Source: Eubacteriaceae bacterium
Lineage (GTDB): Bacteria > Bacillota > Clostridia > Peptostreptococcales > Anaerovoracaceae
Direction of reading: 5' to 3'
Assembly: GCA_022652985.1 (NCBI GenBank)
Contig: JALCRY010000020.1
Location: 1-37,352, forward strand
Length of the DNA: 37,352 nucleotides
Each line of letters begins with the position of its first letter. Position 1 is the first letter of the stretch. The translations under genes and the position numbers were made by a program. Below the pieces are notes generated by a model that was not told the DNA's origin, did not search any database, and saw only the letters and a list, made by a program, of their open reading frames with translations. Positions 17,201 to 24,847 of the stretch are shown piece after piece.

Positions 17201-17657
17201 TTTTCTGAATATCCTCAAGCTTCCGATGCAGGAATGTATTCCCGGGAGATGCGGATATTACTGCTGCGAGATCTTCCGGCGACGTGCTGTACTGTTTCAG
17301 TTCCGAAATGAAATCGTTCGTCATGGAGATAAAATCCGTATTGTTTTTATAACCGCCGAACACCCTGAGTTTTTCATCCTCTTCACCGATGATTTTCGTC
17401 AGGAGCATATGGCGTCCCTGCTTATCGATCATCCGGCGCCTGCCGCCTCCGCATTCACTGAGGACACGGCTCCCGAGACGGCTTATACTGAGGACTTCGA
17501 TATCGAGAAGTCCTTTTTTCTGCAAATAAAAAAGGGCATCCCGCTCGGCCTGAAGAGTAAACTGATCAGGTACCAGCAGTATCGTTCTGCCCTTTATGTT
17601 ATCAAATATAAATTTATCTTTATTGACGCTTTCGCGGCCGTAATAAATATGCAGCAT
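14247..17657 (-). CDS. addB: AddB subunit of the AddAB helicase-nuclease, degenerate Walker A
   Basis: A 1136-aa protein close in length to B. subtilis AddB (about 1166). It has the family N-terminus (RTILLVPDQFTLQAERD, ISRLGSRVL), helicase-like mid-region (MGTMQRTRTGPKKAIIVLGANEGVLP) and a C-terminal PD-(D/E)XK nuclease (GKIDRMD, then VIDYKSS). An iron-sulfur cage is formed by the Cys of YGKCPFMHF and the C-terminal CTYCHYRGIC. AddAB resects double-strand breaks for RecA loading. The usual N-terminal Walker A (GRxGSGKT in relatives) reads GRESVNKDK here: the Lys is kept but the second Gly and the Ser/Thr are lost, so ATP binding by AddB is doubtful. addA is not adjacent on either side. The start follows GAAAGGAAA. 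It may be co-transcribed with the fab operon, 37 nt upstream. Confidence 0.9.
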   Translation of the reverse strand: MLHIYYGRESVNKDKFIFDNIKGRTILLVPDQFTLQAERDALFYLQKKGLLDIEVLSISRLGSRVLSECGGGRRRMIDKQGRHMLLTKIIGEEDEKLRVFGGYKNNTDFISMTNDFISELKQYSTSPEDLAAVISASPGNTFLHRKLEDIQKIFTEYERQIDGKYVDTEDYITLFASKIPDSALVRGSTVWIYGFDYFTPKNLEVIGRLIETAADVNVVLTWSRGGHDDEIFRIGTLMAEKLTESAEASGTGYSEPVKIDEEKYAAERAPYLAFLEKNIFSVPADKMIMDAGEGPTEEAAEAEKEITLVKAANFYAEAETAAVKVRDLVCRRGLRYRDIAVICNDLEVRGRIARRVFARYGIDLFMDEKRGIMSSPAVSYVTALLDIISRGYRREDVLTLLKSGLTDMEPGMICGLENYAERYFIRGTKWKNDFVKGGDEEDLTELNEARAAVIEPIIKFNEDFTGEKTVSEKIAVMYAYLTETAGIPDRLGELMQRQIDEGHLEAAEQAAQVWNVMIDIFDQLNEIIGNERISKKNFTDLFRSGLEAAEIGVLPPSADGLIMGTMQRTRTGPKKAIIVLGANEGVLPAGVSDSGILNEDEKLELAAAGIEICRLESLRIQEENLAIYKNISKAAEYLYVSCSVSDKDGKQVRSSTVFEKIREVFRGIRVNRDILSEAGEGAGSGGDLIQTPGSTLGHLAEEIRQCAEQGAELPDEWKEAVIWYTENEPGRLELMESGLTYHNTVSRIEAERAAEIYRKAGEEAFVVSPSRLETYGKCPFMHFVRYGLDPYEPPTYEVGSAQIGEVCHRCLMILARDLTKAGMKITDEASPWMTAEKEDITAAADRILAGQQNTYKEGLLKNSRAEEYRTKRMRDVVRETAWHMVTQVQRGSINEMAFEAAFGKGKRLAPVAIPGSDIEIEGKIDRMDIMPGDYAKVIDYKSSGMLKYRPAEVLSGIQLQLMIYMRAAKESGHIPAGAFYFKIARPELNAQKISGVYESDGSLSETMEKKLAAEERSTYLLDGVLMNNKQVANAIDNSDGQSDVVPAKKRDGVFADSFKTGKYLAEEEFNEYLSEVESIVDNMCRDLEAGNIEVHPKMTAQKMSSCTYCHYRGICRFDKTVPGFRMEYIDGKRKSR

Positions 17658-17694
17658 GGCAGTTTCCTTTCATTAAGAATATACTACCATATTA

Positions 17695-19173
17695 CTATAT
17701 GAAATCACGGAATATGTCCGAAACTTTTTCTATTTTATTCGCTTTCCAGCAGTTGCGTCCGCAAAGTATCAGTCCGTTGTCCATATCCCCGCGCGCCGTC
17801 CTGAGTGCGGCCTCCGTTACCGACAGCGGCGTTCCGCCGTTTTCCAGCGATCTCACATAGTCGTTCCTGATTGCCCAGCACGGTTTTTCGCCCGGCACGG
17901 CTACCAGCGCAATATCAGATTCTCCGGCAGCGATGTACGCCTGCTTGAAAGCCTCATCGGCATCACATTCCTCGGTAGTGACGAACCGCGTCCCTATCTG
18001 GATGCCGTCGGCCCCGTACGCGAAAGCCTTTTTCGCATCGTCTCTTGTGTAGATGCCTCCGCCCACTATCAGCGGGCAGTTCCCGAGCTGCGATATCTCT
18101 TCTTTGACTTCAACGAGATTGGCATAAAAATCCTCACGCGCCCGGTCGATTTTCTCCGTCTTGTATCCCAGAGTCCCTCCGGCATAAGGCCCCTCGAAAA
18201 TAAAGGCATCCGGCGTGCGTCCGTGTTTTTTCTGCCAGTTCTTGATGATTACTCTCGCGCCTCTCGGAGATGAAATGATCGGTATCAGCGCAATGTGCCG
18301 GTCGCCCACGATCCCCGGCAGCGATGTCGGTATCCCCGCACCGCTGATGATGATCCTTGCTCCGGCCTCGATCGCGGCTTCGACATATTCGCTGTAATGA
18401 TCCATCGTGTAAGGTATATTCACGGCAACAGGTCCCGGCGTTCCGACGGCGGATATCCGCAGCGCTTTCTGCACCTCGGCTTTCAGCGCCCTGAGGTTCG
18501 ACCTCACCGGACGCTTCGCATATTCGGGATCCCCGTAACCGCATTCCGTGGCGGCAACGCATCCCACGCCGCCTTCTCTTGCCACTTCTCCGGCGAGTCC
18601 GCCCAGCGACACTCCGACACCCATTCCGCCCTGGAATATCGGAACGGGAATGACTATATCCCTGATCCTCAGCGGCGCCAGTTTGTAATCGTTCACATCG
18701 CGGACCGGCGGTATCCTCTGCATGGAAACAAATTCATTTATGCTTTCCAGCGAGCGCACGAATGTGTCTATCTCTTCCGGCGACAGCATGGATACGGCCT
18801 CATTGATCAGCTTCGCATGATATTCCTCATGCTCGGCAACGGCCGCGCGCCCTGCCTGCGTCAGCCTGACTTTAACGATGCGTTTGTCCTCCGGCGTGCG
18901 GAATCTCTCGACATATCCCTTTTTAACCAGGTGACTGACCGCTGTGGTCAGGGTACTTACGGATATTTTGAGAATGGCCGCGACCTGACTCATCGTCTTC
19001 GACCGCTCGGCGCTTCCGACCGCCATATGCTCTCCGCCTATCGCGGCCAGCGTGTGCATTTCCGTCATCGACAGATTATGTTTTCCGGATCCGTTCAGAG
19101 CCTTTTCCTCCATCTTGAGGACGACATTGAATAAATTCACCAATATCTCATCGATGCGTTCTACTTGATTCAT
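17695..19173 (-). CDS. MarR/FabT-like regulator fused to a FabK/nitronate-monooxygenase-like domain
   Basis: One uninterrupted 492-aa frame. Residues 1-150 are a MarR-type winged helix (recognition region about 61-90, MSQVAAILKISVSTLTTAVS; wing YVERFRTPEDKRIVKVRLT). Residues about 165-492 are a flavin-binding TIM barrel of the nitronate monooxygenase/FabK family: PIFQGGMGVGVSLGGLAGEVA, ISGAGIPTSLP, PLIVGGGIYTRDDA and GADGIQIGTRFVTTEEC. Where active members carry AGGH, this one has AGGT (Thr334), so the catalytic His is absent while the FMN-phosphate-binding glycines remain. It is the last gene of the fab operon, and its ribosome site directly follows the fabZ stop. I infer a repressor of the operon whose barrel senses FMN redox state, an acyl group or a related ligand. 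The clustering of a FabT-type box and this gene supports this, but no activity is shown. Confidence 0.85.
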   Translation of the reverse strand: MNQVERIDEILVNLFNVVLKMEEKALNGSGKHNLSMTEMHTLAAIGGEHMAVGSAERSKTMSQVAAILKISVSTLTTAVSHLVKKGYVERFRTPEDKRIVKVRLTQAGRAAVAEHEEYHAKLINEAVSMLSPEEIDTFVRSLESINEFVSMQRIPPVRDVNDYKLAPLRIRDIVIPVPIFQGGMGVGVSLGGLAGEVAREGGVGCVAATECGYGDPEYAKRPVRSNLRALKAEVQKALRISAVGTPGPVAVNIPYTMDHYSEYVEAAIEAGARIIISGAGIPTSLPGIVGDRHIALIPIISSPRGARVIIKNWQKKHGRTPDAFIFEGPYAGGTLGYKTEKIDRAREDFYANLVEVKEEISQLGNCPLIVGGGIYTRDDAKKAFAYGADGIQIGTRFVTTEECDADEAFKQAYIAAGESDIALVAVPGEKPCWAIRNDYVRSLENGGTPLSVTEAALRTARGDMDNGLILCGRNCWKANKIEKVSDIFRDFI

Positions 19174-19185
19174 ACTTTGTTCTCC

Positions 19186-19614
19186 TTATGCGTCGAACAT
19201 AAACGAGATCTCGCACTCGCACGCGAGCTGATCTCCCACATATGCCCTGCCGACGCCCTTTCCGGCGCGCGATCTGAGATGTACGAGTTCTACTTCCAGT
19301 CTGAGATCGTCGCCCGGAACGACTTTATGCCTGAACTTGGCATTCCTGATACCGGAGAAGAAAGCGATCTTCCCCTTGTTTTCCGGCAGCGAAAGCGCCG
19401 CGACAGCACCTGCCTGGGCGATGGTCTCCACTATCAGGACCCCCGGCATTACCGGTTCCTGCGGAAAATGCCCTTTGAAGTAATATTCGTCTGCACTCAC
19501 ATGTTTGATCGCCGTCACGGTTTTCCCCGGCTCCATCTCGACTATCTCGTCGATGAGCAGAAACGGGTCTCTGTGCGGTAATATTTCTTTTATCTGTTCT
19601 TTGTCCATCAGCAT
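19186..19614 (-). CDS. fabZ: 3-hydroxyacyl-ACP dehydratase FabZ
   Basis: A 142-aa hot-dog fold enzyme that dehydrates (3R)-hydroxyacyl-ACP in each elongation cycle. The catalytic His lies in LPHRDPFLLID (about 10-20) and the second acidic residue in GHFPQEPVMPGVLIVE (about 46-61). The start is set at ATG 19614, 9 nt after AGGAG; a longer frame from TTG 19650 would cover that ribosome site. It lies between the Lys/Ala repeat protein and the MarR fusion, in the same direction. As no FabA or FabM is visible, the source of unsaturated fatty acids is not evident here. Confidence 0.96.
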   Translation of the reverse strand: MLMDKEQIKEILPHRDPFLLIDEIVEMEPGKTVTAIKHVSADEYYFKGHFPQEPVMPGVLIVETIAQAGAVAALSLPENKGKIAFFSGIRNAKFRHKVVPGDDLRLEVELVHLRSRAGKGVGRAYVGDQLACECEISFMFDA

Positions 19615-19691
19615 GGTATTTCTCCTGTCATGAAACTGTTCTGTGTTCAAAAAAGGGCCGCACGTTCCTGCGGCCCTTCCGTGATTTTCTT

Positions 19692-20699
19692 TTATTTCTC
19701 TTTCTTTCCGCCCAGGAAAAGCAGCGCAAGAGGAGTTGTTATAAGCGCCAGTGCGGCAAGTCCGTGCTTCTTCTTTTTCTTTTTATCCTCACCGAGACTT
19801 GTTACGGTCTCATGTGTCGAAGTAGTCTCTGACATTGCTTTTTTGGCATCCTTCTTGTCGTATTTTGCTTTCTTGCGGTCCTTCTTCGCGGCTTTGGCGG
19901 CCTTAGCAGCCTTCTTAGCCTCTTTGCGGCTCACCTTTTCTGCCTTCTTCTTGGCCTTGTAATCAGCCTCCGCTGCGGCAAATGCCTCTGCGGAATAAAG
20001 GATATCCGGATCAGGTCTGTCCTCGGAAAGATCAGGCATATATGCCTCGTTCTCCTCGGCCATCTCTTCTTCTATCTCCGCTTCCTTCTTCAGGGATCTG
20101 GCCCTGGCTGCGGCTTCCTGCGCCTTCAGCGCCGCCAGCTCGCTTATCTCCTGAGCTCTGCCCGCGGCGATCCTCGCTCTTTCAGAAGCGGCATCCCCGG
20201 CAGTCTTCGCAAATTCCCTGGCGTCATCCGCAAAATCTCTCGCATCGCTGAGATAGGCTTCCTTGTTCTTTTTAGCCTGCTCGATGTACGGCTTCGCGGC
20301 TTTCTTCGCCTTCTTCACGTACGGCTTCGCCGCCTTTTTAGCCTCGCTGTGCTTCTTGTCCGCGAGCTTCTTCGCGTCATCAGCCAGTTCTCTGGCGTCC
20401 TTTACCAGCGGTTTAGCTTCTTTTTTGGCCTTCTTTACATATGGCTTTGCTGTCTTCTTCAGCTGATCCACATAAGGACCTGCCGCCGCAGCGGCATCGC
20501 TGAACTTCGCACTCGCATAGTCCTTTGCGTCGTAAGCAAAATCCACAGCGCCGTCTTTAATATCGGCAGCTTTATTCGCAGCTTCTGATATCCTGGAGTT
20601 GCGCATTGCTTTCAGGCGCTTCGCCTCAAAGTCATCATTAACCGCCGTCAATGTGCGGTTTGCCCATCCTGTTACATTTCTGTTGTTCCAATTGCTCAT
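19692..20699 (-). CDS. Lys/Ala-rich hendecad-repeat protein with C-terminal hydrophobic tail
   Basis: A 335-aa protein of unknown function in the middle of the fab operon. Residues 74-117 and 124-200 are built of 11-residue units, for example KPYVKKAKKEA, KPLVKDARELA, AKPYVKKAKKA, AKPYIEQAKKN and ADDAREFAKTA, with one 6-residue break at 118-123. An acidic segment (208-230), a very basic Lys/Ala segment (245-290) and a single hydrophobic stretch (313-331, flanked by Lys runs) follow. Eleven-residue amphipathic repeats are known in proteins that coat lipid surfaces (synucleins, perilipins, LEA proteins); a histone H1-like DNA-binding role is another reading of the Lys/Ala segment. The ribosome site GGAGGAGCTTAAA is strong, and the gene lies 64 nt below fabF and about 77 nt above fabZ. 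Confidence 0.8.
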   Translation of the reverse strand: MSNWNNRNVTGWANRTLTAVNDDFEAKRLKAMRNSRISEAANKAADIKDGAVDFAYDAKDYASAKFSDAAAAAGPYVDQLKKTAKPYVKKAKKEAKPLVKDARELADDAKKLADKKHSEAKKAAKPYVKKAKKAAKPYIEQAKKNKEAYLSDARDFADDAREFAKTAGDAASERARIAAGRAQEISELAALKAQEAAARARSLKKEAEIEEEMAEENEAYMPDLSEDRPDPDILYSAEAFAAAEADYKAKKKAEKVSRKEAKKAAKAAKAAKKDRKKAKYDKKDAKKAMSETTSTHETVTSLGEDKKKKKKHGLAALALITTPLALLFLGGKKEK

Positions 20700-20763
20700 T
20701 TTAAGCTCCTCCTTATCCGCCCTTTTTTTTGCTGCGATCTCCCCGAACGTATATATTCTTATT

Positions 20764-21993
20764 TTACTCCGCGAACTTCTTAATTACAATACTGCCGTTA
20801 TGTCCGCCGAATCCGAATGAGTTCGACATCACGCATTTCAGTTCCTGACTGCGTCCCTCGTTCGGTACATAGTCCAGGTCGCACTTCGGGTCAGGCACTC
20901 TGAGATTTATCGTCGGCGGAATGAATCCGTCGTTGATAGCCTGCACGCAGAATATGCCTTCAATGGCTCCCGCTGCGCCGAGAAGATGTCCTGTCATGCT
21001 CTTAGTCGAGCTTACAGGCACCTTTGTATCCTCGCCGAAGACCATCTTGATCGCCTTTGTTTCGAACTCGTCGTTGTACGGCGTGCCCGTCCCGTGCGCA
21101 TTGATATAATCTATATCCTCTGAAGATATCCCTGCTTCGTCGAGCGCCAGCTGCATGCAGTTCGCCGCGCCGCTCCCGTCAGGTTCCGGCATGGTCACAT
21201 GATATGCGTCACAGGTCGATCCGTATCCGACTAATTCTGCGTAGATGTGCGCGCCTCTTTCCAGAGCATGCTCCAGTTCTTCCAGAACGATGAATCCTGC
21301 GCCCTCGCCCATGATGAAGCCGTCTCTTTCCGCATCGAACGGCGTTGAGCATCTGTCTTTGTCAGTACTGGTCGACGTGGCCTTCATCGTACCGAATCCC
21401 GCAAAGCAGGCAGGTGCGAAAGCAGCTTCCGCGCCGCCGGCAATGATGACGTCGCTGTATCCGTCCTTGATATTTCTGAATGCTTCGCCTATCGCCTGTG
21501 TTCCGGCTGCACATGCAGTAACAACTCCGATGCACGGTCCCTTGGCGGCAAATTCTATCGCGATGTTGCCGGCTATGAGATTCGAGATCGTCATAGGTAT
21601 CATCAGAGCCGATACATGCTTGCAGTCCTGCCTGCTCTCCGCTTTTCTGATCTGCCCTTCAAGAGTCTGGATGCCGCCGATGCCCGATCCGCCGTAAACT
21701 CCGAATCTCATCGGTTCAACATTTTCTCCGCTTACGATACCGCTGTCGGCAACAGCTTCATGTGCGGCAGCGATCGCGAACTGCGAAGTAGGGTCCAGTC
21801 TCTTCGCCGCTCTCTTGTCCGGGAACTCGAAGTCTTTGACTTCTCCGCCCATGACACATTTCTGATCCTCCAGGTCAAAATGCGTGATCCTGTCGATCCC
21901 GTTGACGCCCTTCTTGATGTTCTCCCATGATTCTCCCGCTGTGTTTCCGACCGGAGTGACCGCACCCATACCGGTAATAACTACTCTCTTCAT
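20764..21993 (-). CDS. fabF: 3-oxoacyl-ACP synthase II FabF
   Basis: A 409-aa condensing enzyme that elongates acyl-ACP with malonyl-ACP. The nucleophilic Cys is in VTACAAGTQAIGEAF (about 160-174), and the two catalytic His are in NAHGTGTPYNDE (about 299-310) and STKSMTGHLLGAAG (about 330-343). The N-terminus MKRVVITGMGAVTPVGN and C-terminus MSNSFGFGGHNGSIVIKKF are standard, and length is normal. The start follows GAGGAG. It is fourth in the fab operon. No fabH is present in the window, so initiation must be encoded elsewhere or use another enzyme. Confidence 0.97.
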   Translation of the reverse strand: MKRVVITGMGAVTPVGNTAGESWENIKKGVNGIDRITHFDLEDQKCVMGGEVKDFEFPDKRAAKRLDPTSQFAIAAAHEAVADSGIVSGENVEPMRFGVYGGSGIGGIQTLEGQIRKAESRQDCKHVSALMIPMTISNLIAGNIAIEFAAKGPCIGVVTACAAGTQAIGEAFRNIKDGYSDVIIAGGAEAAFAPACFAGFGTMKATSTSTDKDRCSTPFDAERDGFIMGEGAGFIVLEELEHALERGAHIYAELVGYGSTCDAYHVTMPEPDGSGAANCMQLALDEAGISSEDIDYINAHGTGTPYNDEFETKAIKMVFGEDTKVPVSSTKSMTGHLLGAAGAIEGIFCVQAINDGFIPPTINLRVPDPKCDLDYVPNEGRSQELKCVMSNSFGFGGHNGSIVIKKFAE

Positions 21994-22054
21994 TTTTATT
22001 TTCTCCTCGTTTTATTGAAATCTATTTTGATATCTGATAGTCTGCCGCGTCCGC

Positions 22055-22795
22055 TCAGCAGATGAGCCCGCCGTCGACAGCTATGACCTGACCTGTCACG
22101 TACGAAGCAAGATCACTCGCCAGGAACAGCGCCGCTCCCGCCACGTCATCCGGCGTTCCCATGCGTCCGAGCCCGATGCTCTCCGCCGCCTTCGCCTTCT
22201 GGTCGTCTGTCAGCACCGCCGTCATATCCGTTGCGATAAATCCCGGAGCAATGGCATTTACAGTAATGCCTCTTCTGCCCAGTTCTTTCGCTGCGCTGAG
22301 CGTCATGCCTATCACGCCGGCTTTCGACGCGCTGTAATTCACCTGCGCAGGATTGCCTTTCACGCCTGCTATCGACGACATATTGATTATGCGTCCGCTG
22401 CGCTGCTTCATCATGACCTTTGCCGCAGCCTTCATGAAGCTGAAACTCCCGACGAGATTTATGTCTATTACTCTGGCAAAATCCTCGGTGCTCATGCGCG
22501 CCAGCAGCTTGTCATCCGTGATCCCCGCATTGTTGACCAGTATGTCCACCGAACCGAACTCTTCCCTGGCCTTCGCCACAGCACCTTCCGCCGTCTGCGG
22601 ATCCGCGACGTCTCCCTTGAACAGCAGTACTTTGGTACCGTACCGGCCCAGCTCCTCCGCGGCTCTTTCAGCCTGCTCGTCATTACTTCTATATACAATG
22701 AGCACATTCGCTCCGTTCTCGCAGAACTTCCCGGCAATGCTCCTGCCTATTCCTCTGTCTCCGCCGGTTATAACCGCGGATTTTCCTTTTAACAT
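22055..22795 (-). CDS. fabG: 3-oxoacyl-ACP reductase FabG
   Basis: A 246-aa short-chain dehydrogenase/reductase. The NADP-binding motif is TGGDRGIGRSIA (about 10-21), NNAG occurs at about 86-89, and the catalytic Ser-Tyr-Lys set is in NMSSIAG and YSASKAG (about 138-158). The C-terminus ASYVTGQVIAVDGGLIC is typical. It reduces 3-oxoacyl-ACP in the elongation cycle. The usual NAAG- or NRAGIT-type motif appears as NNAGITDDKLLARM, characteristic of FabG rather than a generic dehydrogenase. The start follows AAGGAG, 23 nt after the fabD stop. Confidence 0.96.
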   Translation of the reverse strand: MLKGKSAVITGGDRGIGRSIAGKFCENGANVLIVYRSNDEQAERAAEELGRYGTKVLLFKGDVADPQTAEGAVAKAREEFGSVDILVNNAGITDDKLLARMSTEDFARVIDINLVGSFSFMKAAAKVMMKQRSGRIINMSSIAGVKGNPAQVNYSASKAGVIGMTLSAAKELGRRGITVNAIAPGFIATDMTAVLTDDQKAKAAESIGLGRMGTPDDVAGAALFLASDLASYVTGQVIAVDGGLIC

Positions 22796-22818
22796 TCTGT
22801 CTCCTTCCGCCCGTCTGT

Positions 22819-23820
22819 CTAGCAGCCGAGCATTTCACACAGCGAATCGATCGTCTGCTCCAGGCTCTTTCTGTCTTCGACATGCAGCGGTACTGCATCC
22901 TTCGTGATCTTTTTGATCAGCGATGAAAGCGTCTTTCCCGGACCGATCTCGATAATGACCTCCGCGCCGTCGGCTGTCATGTTTTCAATGATCTCCTGCC
23001 AGTACACCGGACTCATCGCCTGCTTCGCCATTACTGCGGCCAGGTAATCCGCCACCGCGGCGTCGTCACCCTTGTCACCTTCAAAGCCTTCCATAATATC
23101 TTCGGCAGTAATGTCGGAGTATATTTTCCCCTCAGGCAGTTTCAGTTCCGCTTCTCTGAGGATCGGCAGCAGCTTTTCCGCGGCAGGCTTCATGAGCGCG
23201 CAGTGGAACGCCGTGCTTACCGGCAGCGGTATCGCCTTGATCTTATTCGCCCCGGCGACTTCCGCGAACGATTCGAGCGCTTCTTTTTCACCGGCCACGA
23301 CTGTCTGCGTCGGCGAGTTGAAGTTGACCGCTTCGAGCACACGCCCTCCGGCCGCCTCTTCTACCGCCGCGAGCACCGCTTCTCTTTTTCCGAGAGCCGC
23401 CGTCATGCCGCTGATATTCTCGCCCGCTTCGTTCTGTCCGGCCTTCTGCATGAACACGCCTCTGTTCTGCACGATTTTCAGGCCCTTGCCTATCTCGTCG
23501 ATCGCTCCCATGGATGTCAGCGCCGCATATTCTCCGAGGCTGAATCCCGACACGCCCACGAGTTCAAGCTTGTCCGCTATCCCGGCATTTTCCGCCGCTT
23601 CTTTGAAAGCCTCGTACGCCGCCATCGTGACGGTATATATTGTAGGCTGCGTGATCCGCGTCTGCCTCAGTTCTTCTTCGGTACCGCGGAAGCACCAGTT
23701 TTTGATTTCTTCTCCTGCATCATCAAACACCTGACGGGATGCCTCGTAATTTTCATAAAGGTCATGCCCCATACCGGGATACTGAGCTCCCTGTCCGGCA
23801 AATACAATTCCGATTTTCAT
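22819..23820 (-). CDS. fabD: Malonyl-CoA:ACP transacylase FabD
   Basis: A 333-aa acyltransferase with the N-terminal FAGQGAQYPGMG (about 7-18), nucleophilic Ser in GVSGFSLGEYAAL (about 89-101) and catalytic His in AFHCALM (about 205). It moves malonyl from CoA to ACP. It is slightly longer than E. coli FabD (309) because of an acidic insert EGFEGDKGDDAAVADY (about 247-262). The start follows AGGAGG, 32 nt after fabK. The operon carries no acpP, although acpP often lies between fabK and fabD in Firmicutes. Confidence 0.95.
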   Translation of the reverse strand: MKIGIVFAGQGAQYPGMGHDLYENYEASRQVFDDAGEEIKNWCFRGTEEELRQTRITQPTIYTVTMAAYEAFKEAAENAGIADKLELVGVSGFSLGEYAALTSMGAIDEIGKGLKIVQNRGVFMQKAGQNEAGENISGMTAALGKREAVLAAVEEAAGGRVLEAVNFNSPTQTVVAGEKEALESFAEVAGANKIKAIPLPVSTAFHCALMKPAAEKLLPILREAELKLPEGKIYSDITAEDIMEGFEGDKGDDAAVADYLAAVMAKQAMSPVYWQEIIENMTADGAEVIIEIGPGKTLSSLIKKITKDAVPLHVEDRKSLEQTIDSLCEMLGC

Positions 23821-23851
23821 TGATTTCCTCCTGTCGACTGCTCAATGCCTA

Positions 23852-24802
23852 CTATTTATTGCTTTTGAGACATATGTCCGCCCTGTCCTCGTAGATCTTC
23901 GCGCCCTCGCTGAAGAGTTCTCTGATGATCTCCGCCGCAGGCTGTTCTTTCTTCACGAGTCCTGCCACCTGGCCGCTCATGACCGAGCCGTTCTGGACGT
24001 CGCCGTCGCGCACCGCGGCAGCAAGTGTACCCGTGCACAGTTCGTTTATTTCGTCTTCCGATCCGCCCGTTGCTTCGAGCTTCAGTACTTTTCTCGTCAG
24101 TTTGTTCCTGAGACATCTGACCGGATGTCCGGTGCTGCGGCCCGTAGCTGTCGTCGAGGTATCCTTCGCTGCCAGTATGGCATCCTTGTAAGCCTGTGCC
24201 ACACCGCATTCATATGCCGACAGAAATCTTGTCCCGACCTGCACGCCTTTTGCTCCGAGCATGAACGCTGCGGCAACACCGCGTCCGTCCGCAACTCCGC
24301 CCGCGCACAGCACAGGGATACTTACTGCATCCACAACCTGCGGCGTCAGCGCCATCGTCGTGATCTCGCCGATATGTCCGCCCGCTTCAGTGCCTTCCGC
24401 CACAACGGCGTCAGCGCCTTCGCGCTCCATCCTTACTGCCAGCGCGACCGATGCGACCACCGGGATCACTTTGACTCCCGCCTCTTTGAGACGCGCCATA
24501 TATTTTCCCGGATTGCCGGCGCCCGTTGTCACTACATGGACTTTTTCCTCGCAGACCACGTCCACGAGTTCGTCGATGTTCGGCGCAAGCAGCATGAGAT
24601 TGACCCCGAACGGTTTCTGTGTGAGCGAACGCGCCTTCGCGATCTGCCCTCTCAGCCACTCGGCCGTCTCCCCGCCCGAAGCGATTATTCCGAGGCCGCC
24701 GCCTTCACTGACTGCAGCCGCAAGCTGCGCATCTGCTATACGGGCCATAGCGCCCTGGATTATAGGGTATTCAGTTCCCAAAACTTCACATACATTAAGC
24801 AT
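23852..24802 (-). CDS. fabK: Enoyl-ACP reductase II FabK (FMN-dependent)
   Basis: A 316-aa flavoprotein that performs the last reduction of each fatty-acid elongation cycle in bacteria lacking FabI. Family stretches are YPIIQGAMARIADAQLAAAVS, SGGETAEW, GVNLML, VVTTGAGNPGKY, the catalytic AEGTEAGGHIGE with His143, VLCAGGVADGRGVAAAFMLGA and GVQVGTRFLSAYEC. It is the first gene after the operon promoter and FabT-type operator. Its barrel is related to the C-terminal half of the fusion protein encoded at the other end of the operon, which lacks the equivalent His. The start follows AAGGGGAAAG. Confidence 0.95.
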   Translation of the reverse strand: MLNVCEVLGTEYPIIQGAMARIADAQLAAAVSEGGGLGIIASGGETAEWLRGQIAKARSLTQKPFGVNLMLLAPNIDELVDVVCEEKVHVVTTGAGNPGKYMARLKEAGVKVIPVVASVALAVRMEREGADAVVAEGTEAGGHIGEITTMALTPQVVDAVSIPVLCAGGVADGRGVAAAFMLGAKGVQVGTRFLSAYECGVAQAYKDAILAAKDTSTTATGRSTGHPVRCLRNKLTRKVLKLEATGGSEDEINELCTGTLAAAVRDGDVQNGSVMSGQVAGLVKKEQPAAEIIRELFSEGAKIYEDRADICLKSNK

Positions 24803-24827
24803 TATTTCTTTCCCCTTGTAAAATTAC

Positions 24828-24840
24828 TTTGATTATCAAA
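24828..24840. promoter_or_regulatory. FabT-type operator palindrome
   Basis: TTTGATTATCAAA is a perfect 13-bp palindrome centred about 32 nt upstream of the fabK ATG and just downstream of the -10 box. It matches the known FabT recognition sequence of streptococci (core TTTGATTATCAAA). A bound MarR-type dimer here would block early transcription. The only MarR-type gene seen is the fusion at 17695-19173, in the same operon. No other copy was noticed in the window. Confidence 0.85.
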
Positions 24841-24847
24841 CTAATTA

